Of a DNA stretch of 64,000 nt, positions 35,841 through 47,984 are shown one piece after another. How positions within the stretch are numbered: position 1 is the first letter of the stretch; every line of letters starts with the position of its first letter. Where the stretch lies: the NCBI GenBank assembly GCA_964006375.1, contig OZ023265.1, positions 159,414,118 through 159,478,117 of the forward strand. The letters are read 5' to 3'. Position numbers and translations under genes: made by a program. Source of the stretch: Tillus elongatus. Its lineage: Eukaryota > Arthropoda > Insecta > Coleoptera > Cleridae. The notes under the pieces are model-generated. The model ran no database searches. It saw only the letters and a list, made by a program, of their open reading frames with translations, and was not told where the DNA came from.

Positions 35841-36160
35841 AACTTTTTTTTTTCTTCAACGTCGGTCTATGGCCAATAACCGACGCCAGGGCAGTTTCAC
35901 TTCACTATCCTGGAATTTTTGTCTTTATTAAGGAGGAGAGCGAGTGCGTGCCCAACATCGCATGGACACGGAACCGATGGCTTTGCGCCCGCTACGAAGG
36001 TCGGAATGTACATAGTTTCAACTTGCTCAAATACAATGCCAGAACCTCGGTTGATGTTAATTGTACAGTATCTGAAAAAGTAAACGGGAAACGTTGGGAA
36101 TCGAACCTGGTACCCCACGGTTCAGAGGTACACGTCCTTATCACTAAACCACCGAGGATA
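35841..36160 (-). mobile_element. SINE-A copy, full length
   Basis: On the minus strand: CCTCGGTGGTTTAGTGATAA G (A-box area), B-box GGTTCGATTCCC, the body block TTTGAGCAAGTTGAAACTA, and an end CCGACGTTGAAGAAAAAAAA. One internal stretch (CTCCTTAATAAAGAC) has diverged from the other copies. Confidence 0.82.
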
Positions 36161-36218
36161 TAATACAAAAAATAAAAACAGTGTTTGCTTAAACTTACCG
36201 TATGTGACCAGCGACGAA

Positions 36219-36890
36219 CCATTATTATCAATAACTGTCAACGACGAAATCCCACAGGTTAAAGACGAATTTCCGCAACGTAAAAATAGTATCAAAAACC
36301 GTAAGAAACAAAACGTACATAATCAAAACAATCATTCCACTCTTGGCGGTAAACCCTAATGCATGAGTGGGAAGCATATCTGAAGAAACCGATATAACAA
36401 AAGTTCAGTTGAACGAATTTTGATCGATAATGAAAACCATCTTTTGAAAATGCAACTTATTCAAGACTTAAAACCCAATGATTATAAAAGACGATTGAAA
36501 TTCATCGCCTCTTTGTTGGTCCAGTTGAATGATAATCCAGAATTCCTCAATCCAATTATGTGGAGTGATGAATCTCGGTTCCACAATAACGGGATCTTAA
36601 ACCGACATAATGGCCACTACTGGTCTGTGCAAAATCCTCATTGCGTTGAAACTCACTTCCAAAATATTTGGGGCGGCCTTTTAAATGGACAGTTATACTT
36701 TTATGAAGGTATTTTAAACGTTCAAGGGTATTTAAGTTTTTTAAGAAATGTTTTACCAATCCTTTTGGAAGAAGTTCGTCTTAATGATCGTCTTACCATT
36801 TGGTGACAACAAGGCGGTGCTCCTCCTTATAACTCCAGATTTGTTACCGAGTTCTTGGACAAAAATTTTGGAAGACACTGGATTGTAAAT
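36219..36890 (+). pseudogene. Mariner/rosa-type transposase fragment, second Asp lost
   Basis: The frame at 36420-36806 reads QLIQDLKPNDYKRRLKFIAS L, IMWSDESRFHNNGILNRHNG (first catalytic Asp in SDES), NIWGGLLNGQLYFYEG and FLRNVLPILLEEV. A stop follows W, then QQGGAPPYNSRFVTEFLDKN, where the expected QQDGAPPH has Gly in place of the second catalytic Asp. Homology ends at GRHWIVNRG, where a short perfect hairpin begins, so the third catalytic residue is missing. Clearly inactive. Confidence 0.78.
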
Positions 36891-36939
36891 AGAGGTGTCA
36901 TGCCAGGTGTTCGCAACGATCGCCTGGCATGACACCTCT
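36891..36939. repeat. Perfect 17-bp hairpin with 15-nt loop
   Basis: AGAGGTGTCATGCCAGG (36891-36907) and its exact reverse complement (36923-36939) flank TGTTCGCAACGATCG. It sits exactly where the transposase homology stops. Confidence 0.9.
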
Positions 36940-36954
36940 CGATTATTTTTATAG

Positions 36955-37020
36955 GGGCAAAATTCCTCGATCATTTCTATGAAAATTCCCTATCATGACG
37001 CCCTTGCTGCGTCCAGACTT
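36955..37020 (+). repeat. TA-core HINE-like 3' end
   Basis: GATCATTTCTATGAAAATTC then CCTATCATGACGCCCTTGCT GCGTCCAGAC. Only the terminal ~60 bp is present. Confidence 0.8.
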
Positions 37021-37164
37021 TTTTCACTTACGAAGAAGGCAGTAAAGTTTTTATGTGTAAAATACGAAATACCACATTATATTCGTTTTCTCAGTCCTCT
37101 TGTATTTCAAATCATCAAGTGTAAAAATAAATATTAGTATTGAAATTCCCTCTATAAATAAAAA

Positions 37165-38018
<854 letters not shown>

Positions 38019-38194
38019 AGGTGTATATTGTTCGTTGCCTGCATAATTTTGAAACTATATCTGTAATGACTATCACGGTTCAGCTAGCCAGTGAAAGTTT
38101 TTATTTTATATCGGGCTCGGTTGTCAGCTTTAATAAAGACCCGGTATAAAAACTTGTACACAACCGGTTTCTCATATTTTGTTAGGGATCATGT

Positions 38195-38925
38195 GCAAAA
38201 GTCTGGATACAGCATGTGCGTTATGGAAGTGAATTTTCATAAAAATGTTTTTAATAGCAAATATGTCTTTGATACAAGCATACAGTAGAAACAATGTACC
38301 ATATTTTATCAAAATAAGTTATTGTTTGACAATGCATCATCAACGACTTATGGGCCACCTGTAATTGTCAAAATTTTATAAGATGCAGCTCAAGACACTA
38401 TAATTAATATATACCATTTTCTCGTATCTTGTATAATATTGAGCTTTACCGTAGAAATCCGCCCCCTGTATATATGTAAACAGAGAAAAACAGAAACTAA
38501 ACCCGGATATGGAGTCTAGCAGTTTGCACTCATATGAAGAAATCTTTTTAAAATTCAAAAGTCGCGGTCTCCTCATTCACGAATTTTTTCTACGAAAATT
38601 AGCTAAAAATTATAGACCGTTAAACCATAAACTTAACTAAAACTCAAGCCAACGCATCAGAGAAACGGCCTATTTGAAATTAATTTTCTGGAAATATTTT
38701 AGTAAAATGAAGGACAATGACGGTTGAAGCTGAAACTTAAGGGTTTACAAAACACTCTTCTGGCGACAGTTTCTTTAGACAACCCGTATTTGTTTCCGCT
38801 TCTTTGCCTAGTGTTGCCAGTTTTGACGTTTCAAATCGCGACTTTTACATTTTGAGGAAAACCCCATTTTTTTAAATGCCTATAACTTTTTTGTCTTTAA
38901 ACTGAGAGACGCAGGATACAACTGC
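38195..38925 (-). repeat. TA-core HINE-like long-form copy with almost no TA core
   Basis: Starts with a damaged inverted end (CTGGATACAGCATGTGCGTT ATGG). It has the double-hairpin-unit segment, the extension (CAACGACTTATGGGCCACC), only CTGTATATATG where the TA core should be, an inverted head (CCCGGATATGG, CTCCTCATTCACGAATTTTT T), and then more long-form extension to about 38925. Confidence 0.78.
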
Positions 38926-39178
38926 TTTCGTAAACAGTTCGAGGTGAGCTATATCTTTTAAAATGTCTAATATTGTGGTCACATCAGCCTTTCCAATGAA
39001 GTTCCTGAACTTCGAACCAGTTATCCAAAAATGTTTCCGAAACGGATGTTATTTTTTTACACAACTTAATTTTGGCTTCTTATCATTTTTTAAATTTTAA
39101 TCATATTAAGATATTCTCTGAAAATTCTTCTCAGCCTCGCGGCCTGCTGGCAGCTACCATTTTAATACAGATGTAAAG
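38926..39178. other. Spacer, no gene recognised
   Basis: Nothing beyond AT-rich sequence seen. Confidence 0.35.
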
Positions 39179-39191
39179 ACACCTCTGACTT

Positions 39192-39252
39192 TTTTTTTTC
39201 CCTCAGGGCTCGTCCGCGGCCTTGCCGCCCCGATAGCACAGCAACCCTTGGT
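39192..39252 (-). mobile_element. 61-bp LINE insertion (Loa-like 3' tip) with 13-bp TSD
   Basis: Minus-strand copy of only the last ~50 bp of the Loa-like LINE (GCGGACGAGCCCTGAGGG plus A-run). It is flanked by ACACCTCTGACTT at 39179-39191 and 39253-39265. Reverse transcription apparently stopped almost at once. Confidence 0.9.
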
Positions 39253-39345
39253 ACACCTCTGACTTAGCAGTGCCTGTTTTCTTTTCTGCAACTGCTTTCG
39301 CCTTTTAGGATATCCTCAGACAGAAGGAAACATTTTTTTCTGCCC

Positions 39346-41000
39346 GGCCTATTCACAGTTGGAGTTGCAAGAACGTATTTTATTCATTGTGATAAAAAAT
39401 GCACTAATTAGTCAATTTTTTTCTTAGAAAAAACTAAAAAGCAAAACCAAACGTTAAAAAATGTTTATTCAATTAAGTAAGTGTTCAAATTGTTGACCAC
39501 CAGCTTCCATACACAAGTACAAATTTTGTTCAAAACGAGCTCTGACATTCTGGAGCATTTGTGGATTTATTAGACGGCATTCTTCAACAATGCGTCGTCC
39601 TAATTCTTCCAGAGACTCCGGTTCTGTTTCGTACATTCTACTCTTTAAATGGCCCCATAGAAATAAGTCTAAAGGAGTTAAATCCGGTGATCTAGGGGGC
39701 CACTCAATAGCACCTCTACGCCCAATCCATTGTTCTGGAAAGTCTCTGTTCAAAAACTCGTTGTGAAAAATGCGGAGGAGCTCCATCTTGTTAAAACACT
39801 AATTGATTTTCTTGATAGCGATCATCATTTTCAACAATGTCAATTAGTAGAGGGTAAACGATATCTTCTAGTAGTAACTCCAAATACGTTTCGCCACTCA
39901 AATTGACATCAATAAAAATTCGTCCGATTAAACGGTCTCCAAAAATGACAGTCCAGACATTCAATTTCTGTGGAATTGGAGCGTGGACTTCGTGAAAATT
40001 TCTTGGTTTATTATCTGCCCAATAACGACAATTATGACGATTGACTGTAGAGTTTAATAAAAACGTACACTCGTCTGAAAAACAGATATTGAACAGAAAG
40101 TTCCCGTTATCAGCTATTCGTGTAGTCACAACTTCACAAAACTCCAGCCGCCGATCAAAATCATCTTCATTCAGTTGTTGTACAAGATGAATTTTATACG
40201 GGTGAAATTTATGATGCTTCAATATTTGCTGAATAGTTCTTCTTTTGATATTTGAAACAGTGGCCAATTTTCTCGTCCTTAAAGTTGGATCTGCAGCAAT
40301 TTGCCCTAAAACTTCAATCTCACTAGTCTGATTTCTAACCGGAAATTCAAGTTCAGGATCCCGTTTTTTGTTGGCTACTGAACCACTTTGTCGAAACTTT
40401 GCAACTAACTCCAAAATGTATTTTCTGTTAACATGTCTGTTCGGATGTCGTTCATTAAACAAATTTGCGGTACGGTTGGCACAGTCATCGTTTTTGAAAA
40501 AAAGAGTAATTATTTCAACTCTTTCTTGAATACACCATTGTTAAATTAATTTTCGGTAGTACTATCAAGTATCAAAGTGACCGATAAACTGAAATAATAA
40601 ACCGCATTTCTCTCATTCCGATAAGAAATGTTCTGATAGTCAATTTTTTGTTTACAAACCAACAAAACATTGACTATCAGCACATTTCTTATCGGAATGA
40701 GTGAAATGCGTTTTTGCATCTTCAACTGTGAATAATTTTTAAACGAGTTGATAAAACTTCCAAAAAAATGAGGGTGCTGAATTCAGAAAAGAAAGAGCTT
40801 TCAAATGATGTAACACTCGACCCATGTTCCCTATTTAAAATATAAGGGTGGTTATCACCACCCTTAAGGGGTTGATGTGACAAAGTTGAGTTTTATGTCA
40901 AAACATGTCCCCCTCAATATTAAAATTGACGTGTTTCAGCGTTTCTTAAAAAAAAATTATCTGGACGCAAATCGGTCTGTTTCGTTTTCAATGCGCCACC
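39346..41000 (-). mobile_element. DD41D (rosa-like) transposon, left inverted repeat lost
   Basis: The right terminus (minus-strand reading AGGTGGCGCATTGAAAACGA AACAG) ends at 41000 next to TA. A long subterminal inverted-repeat arm follows inward, including a palindrome at 40604-40709 (CATTTCTCTCATTCCGATAA G and its inverse). The left arm seen in the 61-kb copy is cut at 39346. The right flank continues as a HINE-type sequence (TATATGTTATACTGGTAACC), so insertion was at a TA within that repeat. Confidence 0.82.
39469..40541 (-). pseudogene. DD41D transposase pseudogene
   Basis: Minus-strand transposase of about 350 codons with a helix-turn-helix part (NRKYILELVAKFRQSGSVAN KKRDP, LATVSNIKRRTIQQILKHHK), then ICFSDECTFLLNSTVNRHN (first Asp), QDGAPPHFS (second Asp) and PPRSPDLTPLDLFLWGH (third Asp). 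In the better copy at 61.7 kb, 41 residues lie between the second and third Asp, the spacing known for the rosa/DD41D group. Here the gene is broken by a short deletion near the start codon, a TAA just before QDGAPP, and an 8-bp deletion after the HFSQ codons. It should cut and paste the element at TA sites if intact. Confidence 0.85.
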
Positions 41001-41445
41001 TATATATGTTATACTGGTAACCAAATTTGATGCCTGCTTTCATTAAAAGAGACATATTTGCTATTAGAAGCATTTTTATGAAAATTCCCTACCATAACGC
41101 ACTTGCTGCGTCCAGTCTTTTTATTTATTATGTACTGGGGGGAAGATATTGACTAAGTAGAGTTGGGATACCGGTATATCTTTCACACCGATACACCGAT
41201 AACTCAAAAAAATAATGGGCAGATTTTGATGAAATTTGGTAAGTAGCTTCGTGTTGTACTTGGATTAGATAAGCGCATTAGCCAGAGAAATCGGACCCGT
41301 TTCCCGCGAAAATTTGTGTTTTCTTCCGGAAAATTTTTGTTTCTTTGTTCTTCTTGTATCTTAGGTTTAATGAAATTTTCCGTGAAATGACACATTTTTA
41401 TTTAATTTTAATTCGCTACCATGACGCACATGCTGCGTCCAGACC
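41001..41445 (+). repeat. Two HINE-like 3' portions in tandem
   Basis: First, TATATGTTATACTGGTAACC to CATAACGCACTTGCTGCGTC CAGTC (41001-41120). After a gap, CACCGATAACTC (41195) through a shortened body to TTCGCTACCATGACGCACAT GCTGCGTCCAGAC (about 41440). Neither has a head or TA array. Confidence 0.8.
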
Positions 41446-41974
41446 CTTTTAAAATTTGATAAGTCTATTATACATAAGGTTCCATGGCTTTTAAGTTACA
41501 GTATATTTTAGTAATTTGTCAGTGTCTCTGGTTATAATGAACAGACTTAACGACCAACTTAGGCATTCACTCAGCCTGAATCTTACTGTGACTTGGCGAT
41601 TTTCAACTCCTGATTCATCACAAACATGGTGTAATTATCTCTTAGTGGGTAACTTATTTTGGAACTATTTAATTGGAATGTTGCTGTATGTTGTTGTGAA
41701 TGTATGGAACTTGTTTTATAGATTAAAGTGGTTTTATATGTAGATGATGTCATAACGCAACTTTAACAGACGGGATTGGCTATTTCTTAATACCTATAGC
41801 CTGTAGAGACTGTTTTAAGATGTTAATAAGCGAAGCAGGTGTAAGCAAATGTAAAAATCATCATCGCAATCTAAACGCGATGTCGCACCATGATTCTGTC
41901 TCTAGCGGATCTCTTCATTTGATTGCAAGTTTCACATCAATTATGGCAGTTTTCTATTGGTCCACCTCTTCCTT
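41446..41974. other. Spacer, no gene recognised
   Basis: Two short open frames (41516-41743, 41820-42020) have no recognisable features. Confidence 0.35.
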
Positions 41975-42065
41975 TTTAGTGAATTTTCCTAGAAAAAAAT
42001 CACTGATTGGGAGATCTTGACGTTTGAAACAATTTTTTCAAATGTGCGCTAACTAGGATCTACTT
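41975..42065 (+). repeat. HINE-like head fragment
   Basis: TTTTTAGTGAATTTTCCTAG, AAAAATCACTGATTGGGAGA TC and GTGCGCTAACTAGGATC, then unrelated sequence. Only the 5' end survives. Confidence 0.75.
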
Positions 42066-43052
42066 GTTATGTCTTAGCAAATGCGCAATAAATTTTGGCT
42101 TCTTCCTTTAAATTTTTGTCAGAAAGCTTCCTTCTTCTCTCACCTCTTCTAGCACAATTTTATTGGTCTTTCTGTTCAGGTACCGTGTCTTTGTCATTTT
42201 TCGATGTCCCAGCCATGACTCTTAGTCTCCATCAGCTCTTCTAATTTATTATAACTTCCGCGATTCATCAATTGAGCCAGCTTTTCCAGAAGTTTTCCAC
42301 TTGGTCGAGACCTTCCCTTGTCAAATAATGCTGTCAGAAAATTATGTTCAACAAATGTTGCCTTCTTTCTCTCAGTTTCTTTCCGCAAGCATCTTTCTTG
42401 TTTCACAATTATATTAAAATAAGTGGATTTAATCTAGATACTTCCCTGTGTTGTTGCCTCTTGAAGACACTTGTCCCATGCCGCCATTGTCGGTACCGGG
42501 GCCTCCTGGAGGCCGGTGTAGACGTTAAGTGGGACTGCGGAGTAATAAGGGACAGGGTTGGACTCAGGGATGTTAGGTGAATGTTCACAAATATTAGAAC
42601 ACAACAGACTAGGGATGGTAAGGAAATACTGGACCTCTTATTTGGGAACAGGTATCAGATATGTGGTATCAGAAATACGTTTTGAGATCTCGAAATAACA
42701 GGTACGTATACTCGTAATTTGGATGTGGCTTATTTCTTATCTCTATCCGGCTGTTGGCAGTTGACACCGCCAGCCTGCCAGATGCTCTATATACCTAGTA
42801 CAGTAACAACACTAGGAATGCAATCGGTATCCTGTATCCACCGTACAGTAGTCATTGGTGTGTAAGTACGGATGAAGCTGGTACCAAATACTATATAATG
42901 ACAATACATGACACTACGGCTGATTTCGTGTTTCAAGAATATCACCGCGCCCCTAGCGGATAGTACTGATGTTACGTCGTTCAAGAAAGTGTAACACTAG
43001 CAATTGCTGGTGTTTAACTATGTATAATTATGATTGAGCTGTGTTTTTTACA
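42066..43052. other. Spacer, no gene recognised
   Basis: Mixed-composition DNA without recognised repeats or coding similarity. Confidence 0.35.
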
Positions 43053-43157
43053 ATGCATGTTAGTGGTTGGGTGTGTGCAATCTATAATTGTTCGAATTAT
43101 AACGTGCTAAATCTATCAAATACATTTCATAGGTTTCCAAAGGATGGCGAAACGTGA
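43053..43157 (+). pseudogene. THAP zinc-finger N-terminal fragment
   Basis: A 34-codon frame from ATG at 43053: MHVSGWVCAIYNCSNYN.. and TFHRFPKDGET, then stop. C-x4-C near the start and FHRFPKD are the opening of the THAP DNA-binding domain, found in P-element-type transposases and in host proteins derived from them. The C-terminal C..H half of the zinc site is not visible. Residues after the stop (ECDLKQKTNAESLL) may continue the frame. It could be a P-element relic or a broken host gene. Confidence 0.5.
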
Positions 43158-43689
43158 ATGTGATTTGAAGCAGAAGACAAATGCAGAATCACTTTTATGC
43201 CAATATGTACAGTTCGCAGAAGATAATTTATTGTGTAATATTTATCATCATGTACCTATTTATACATACACTTCGTAAACGGATGGTTGAAAGGCTTCAA
43301 TCATAACTTGTCTTCTAGTGCATCAAAAAGAAATTTGAAGACCAAAAAGTTTTGCATTAATAATAAATGATATAAGAAAACTGTTTTTCTATATTCTTTT
43401 GTGTCCATTTTTATTTCAGTATGGCATAAATTGTCACATTTTTTATCTCACCTCTATAACAGACACCTTCCAGTATCACGTAGTGCTTTTCATGCATGTC
43501 GTCTTCTTTGCGGTACTTCAAAAATTGTGTTCGTTATAATTAGTCCAGTTTCATCACAAAAATCTATTACTTTTTCTCTTCTCATTTGAATCCAAAATTT
43601 CCGGCTACAGCACTTTTCATTCGTTCGTTTACCACTACCCTAAACTTTCTCATTATAATTATCTGATGCCGTTTTCTCACTTTCTTAAA
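43158..43689. other. Spacer, no gene recognised
   Basis: No supported feature. Confidence 0.35.
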
Positions 43690-43966
43690 GTAATTTTTAT
43701 ATATTAAAGTACATATCTTCCATTTCCCCTTTCTCGATTTGCGATGTCGGAAAATACACCAGTATTATTGCGTTATCCTGGAGCTTTGCTTCAATTGCCA
43801 CCATAAATATCTTGTCGTTGATGTGGTATATATTCCTCATTTTAGTGCCCAATTTGTTCCGTAATAAGATTGAGAGTTCAGAGTTCATTCCTTCCCGTTT
43901 CTTCCATTCCACTATATATCATTTTGAAGTCTCCATTCTTCGATTATCTTATTTCCGACATGTGAA

Positions 43967-44040
<74 letters not shown>

Positions 44041-44100
44041 CCTCCGTTATGTTCTTTGCTTCTTCCAGTTTTCTTGGTCTCAAGAAGTTCTAACATTCCA
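43690..44100 (-). pseudogene. RTE-like LINE endonuclease fragment with TA array
   Basis: The minus-strand frame 43912-43697 reads WKKREGMNSELSILLRNKLG, NIYHINDKIFMVAIEAKLQD, NAIILVYFPTSQIEKGEMED. The last block (VYFPTS) is the endonuclease core of RTE-type LINEs. Upstream, more degenerate coding sequence (TGRSKEHNGG, RRMETSK) is split by a TA array at 43968-44037, which again has no HINE flanks. Confidence 0.6.
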
Positions 44101-44479
44101 TGTTCCCACATTAAGTGAGTTCTTGATTTGGCGTTCTAGCTGGTGGGTAAATGTAAAAGGCCTTATATAAAACAGTACATAAAAAGTTTTTCCGTCTTAT
44201 GATTTCCGATGGATATAAATCCCGACAGTATAGAGGTCAGCAGTAATATTAACTCGTCCAGACCCTAGCTTATAATCTATCTCACAAATTTATTAATTAA
44301 CAAAGGTAAGATACAAAAAAAGTATCTGGTCAGTTGATAAAGATATATAATGAATACTTACTGTATGTTTGGTTCGTCTTATCCAAGGTCTCGTATTGAT
44401 AAGTCCCTCGACTTAAGACGCTGGAACTACACACATTGAATACTTCGAAATCTAGATGACTACCAGGTTATCAAGTTGC
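44101..44479. other. Spacer, no gene recognised
   Basis: No supported feature. Confidence 0.35.
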
Positions 44480-44581
44480 TAGGCTTATAAAAGCTCATAT
44501 AATAAAGTTATTTTGATGAAAGGTGCTACATTGTTTCTCCTATATAGGTTATACTGGTAACCAAATTTGATGCAAGCTTTC

Positions 44582-44669
<88 letters not shown>

Positions 44670-44749
44670 TTCCTATTTAAAACATTTTAATGAAAATTCA
44701 CTGCCATAACGCCCTTGCTGCGTCCCGTACATTTTTTAGTTATGGTACG

Positions 44750-44816
<67 letters not shown>

Positions 44817-44860
44817 TCCTCATTAGTGAATTTTTCGTTTCGCTATGGTTTACTCTTTAT
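44480..44860 (+). repeat. HINE-like unit with its own TA array, plus a second TA array and head
   Basis: GTTATACTGGTAACC, GATGCAAGCTTTCTTTAA, TA array 44587-44666, then AATTCACTGCCATAACGCCC TTGCTGCGTCCCG. In the other copies of this unit the site of the array is occupied by ordinary sequence. A second TA array (44755-44812) is followed by an inverted head relic (ATCTCCTCATTAGTGAATTT). Confidence 0.75.
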
Positions 44861-45070
44861 AATACAAATACACGTACCAAATTTGGTTGCCCTCACTTTG
44901 TTATTTCCGGAGATATAAATTTTTTTAAGAAAGAAAACACAAAGTTTTCCACGAAAACCTGGTCCGATTTTCCTGGCCAACGAACTTATCCAAGCCACTT
45001 GCAAAAGAAAGATACTCACCAAATTTGATCAAGATCGGTCCATTATATTTTGAGTTATCGGTAAGATATA

Positions 45071-45161
<91 letters not shown>

Positions 45162-45206
45162 ACGGATCTCCCCATTAGTGAATTTTTTAAAGAAAATTCA
45201 CTAGAA
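44861..45206 (-). repeat. TA-core HINE-like copy, short
   Basis: Minus orientation: CCGGAGATATAAATTT, GATTTTCCTGGCCAACGAAC, GAGTTATCGGTAAGATATAA, TA array 45075-45158, then a head reduced to GATCTCCCCATTAGTGAATT, AGAAAATTCACTAG. The GCGCGAACTAGG block is missing. Confidence 0.8.
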
Positions 45207-45224
45207 AAGAAAACTTGTATCACC

Positions 45225-45872
45225 AACTACTTATGGGCCACCCTATAATTAATGTATACAATTTTTTTTCGTATCGTGCATAATAACGGATATATTGAAC
45301 TTTAAAGATTTTTTTCGAAAATTCGACAAAAATGATTTACCATTAACCGATAAACTCTATAGCCAACACTACTGCCAAATCATCAGAAAAAGGGTCTATT
45401 TGAAATGAATTTTCTGGGAATATTTTAGTAAAATGAAGGGCCATGACGATTGAAACTAATACTTCGGGCTTTGTAAAACATTCTTCTTGAGACATTTTCT
45501 TTCAACGCTTTCATTACCTAAATATTACCAATTTTGACGTTTCAAATCGCGACTTTGACGTTTTGTGGAAACCCCAAATTTATTTTTTAAAATGCCTGTA
45601 ACTTTTTTGTCCTTTAACCAACAGAGCTAAATTTTGGTAGGTGACTTACCTATAATGATGTAAACGCGCGTATGAAATTTGGTTGCCCTCACTTTGTTAA
45701 TTCCGGAGATATAATGTTTTTCGATTTTTTTCGAAAGTAAAACAAAATTTTCCGGAAAAACCTCGGCGGATTTTCCTGGCTAACGAACTTATCCAAGCCA
45801 CTTGCGAAAGGAAGGTACTCACCAAGTTTTATCAAGATCGGTCCATTATTTTTTTACTTGTAGGTGTGACAC

Positions 45873-45944
<72 letters not shown>

Positions 45945-46081
45945 AAAACATATATATATAAACTGACCCCGGATATGTGTTCTGGGGTGCCTAATTAGCG
46001 CTCGTTTGAAGAAATTTTTTCAAAATTCAAAAGTCGGAATCTCCTCATTAGTGAATTTTTTAAAGAAAATTCGCTAAAAAA
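45225..46081 (-). repeat. TA-core HINE-like long-form copy
   Basis: Minus orientation: CTTATGGGCCACCCTATAAT T, the long extension (AAGGGCCATGACGATTGAAA, GTTTCAAATCGCGACTTTGA), body, TA array 45878-45938, CTGACCCCGGATATG, head with CTCCTCATTAGTGAATTTTT. Confidence 0.82.
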
Positions 46082-47309
<1,228 letters not shown>

Positions 47310-47615
47310 GACTACGGCATCAGATAGCGGGTTTAGTAAGCTTCCTCCCAATACCATATTTGCTGGAGTTCAATTGACTGGGTCACAAACTGATGGATCT
47401 TTTGTAAACGTCTGGGCTTTCTTCTTTCTAAAGGTGAATTATAATTTGTACAGGCTTTTAATAAAAATCATAGATTAGATAATTGTATGGTGAAATTTAT
47501 TTTTAACTTAATTTATAAACAACAAACATCAAATAAAAATAATAGTACCAAATTAATTTAATACATAAACGAAAGAATTAAGAATGTATTAAAATAACAG
47601 TTTTAATAACCAATC

Positions 47616-47905
47616 TCAAATCAGATGCTCGAACACGTTCCCCCCTTGTTGAACGCAAAGTTCTAATCTTTCCATAATTTGTCTATTCGTAGCAGCATGG
47701 ATCATCTCCTGATCAACATTCCGACATGCATCTAATATCCGTTGTTGCCAAAATCTGAATAGACTTAGTCCTTGATGTAGCCCCCAAAAAAAATACTCCA
47801 TGGGAGTCAAATCTGGGGACATTGCAGGTTATCGTATTTGGGCGTTTGTACCTATATAATTAGGACCAAAAACTTGGTCCAAATAGTATATCCATGGATA
47901 CAAAA
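47616..47905 (-). pseudogene. Mariner-related transposase C-terminus (third residue Glu)
   Basis: Minus-strand reading with one internal stop: YLDQVFGPNYIGTNAQIR, PAMSPDLTPMEYFFWG, RILDACRNVDQEMIHAATNR, LCVQQGGNVFEHLI. The SPDLTPME block puts Glu where the 39- and 61-kb transposases have Asp, so this is a different subgroup of the same superfamily. Only the C-terminal third is present. Confidence 0.72.
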
Positions 47906-47984
47906 TTTGACATTTCTAGGTAGAGCGGTTGTGAAGATAATTATGTGATCCTCTCAACTTGCCGGATCCTGTATATATAAATAC

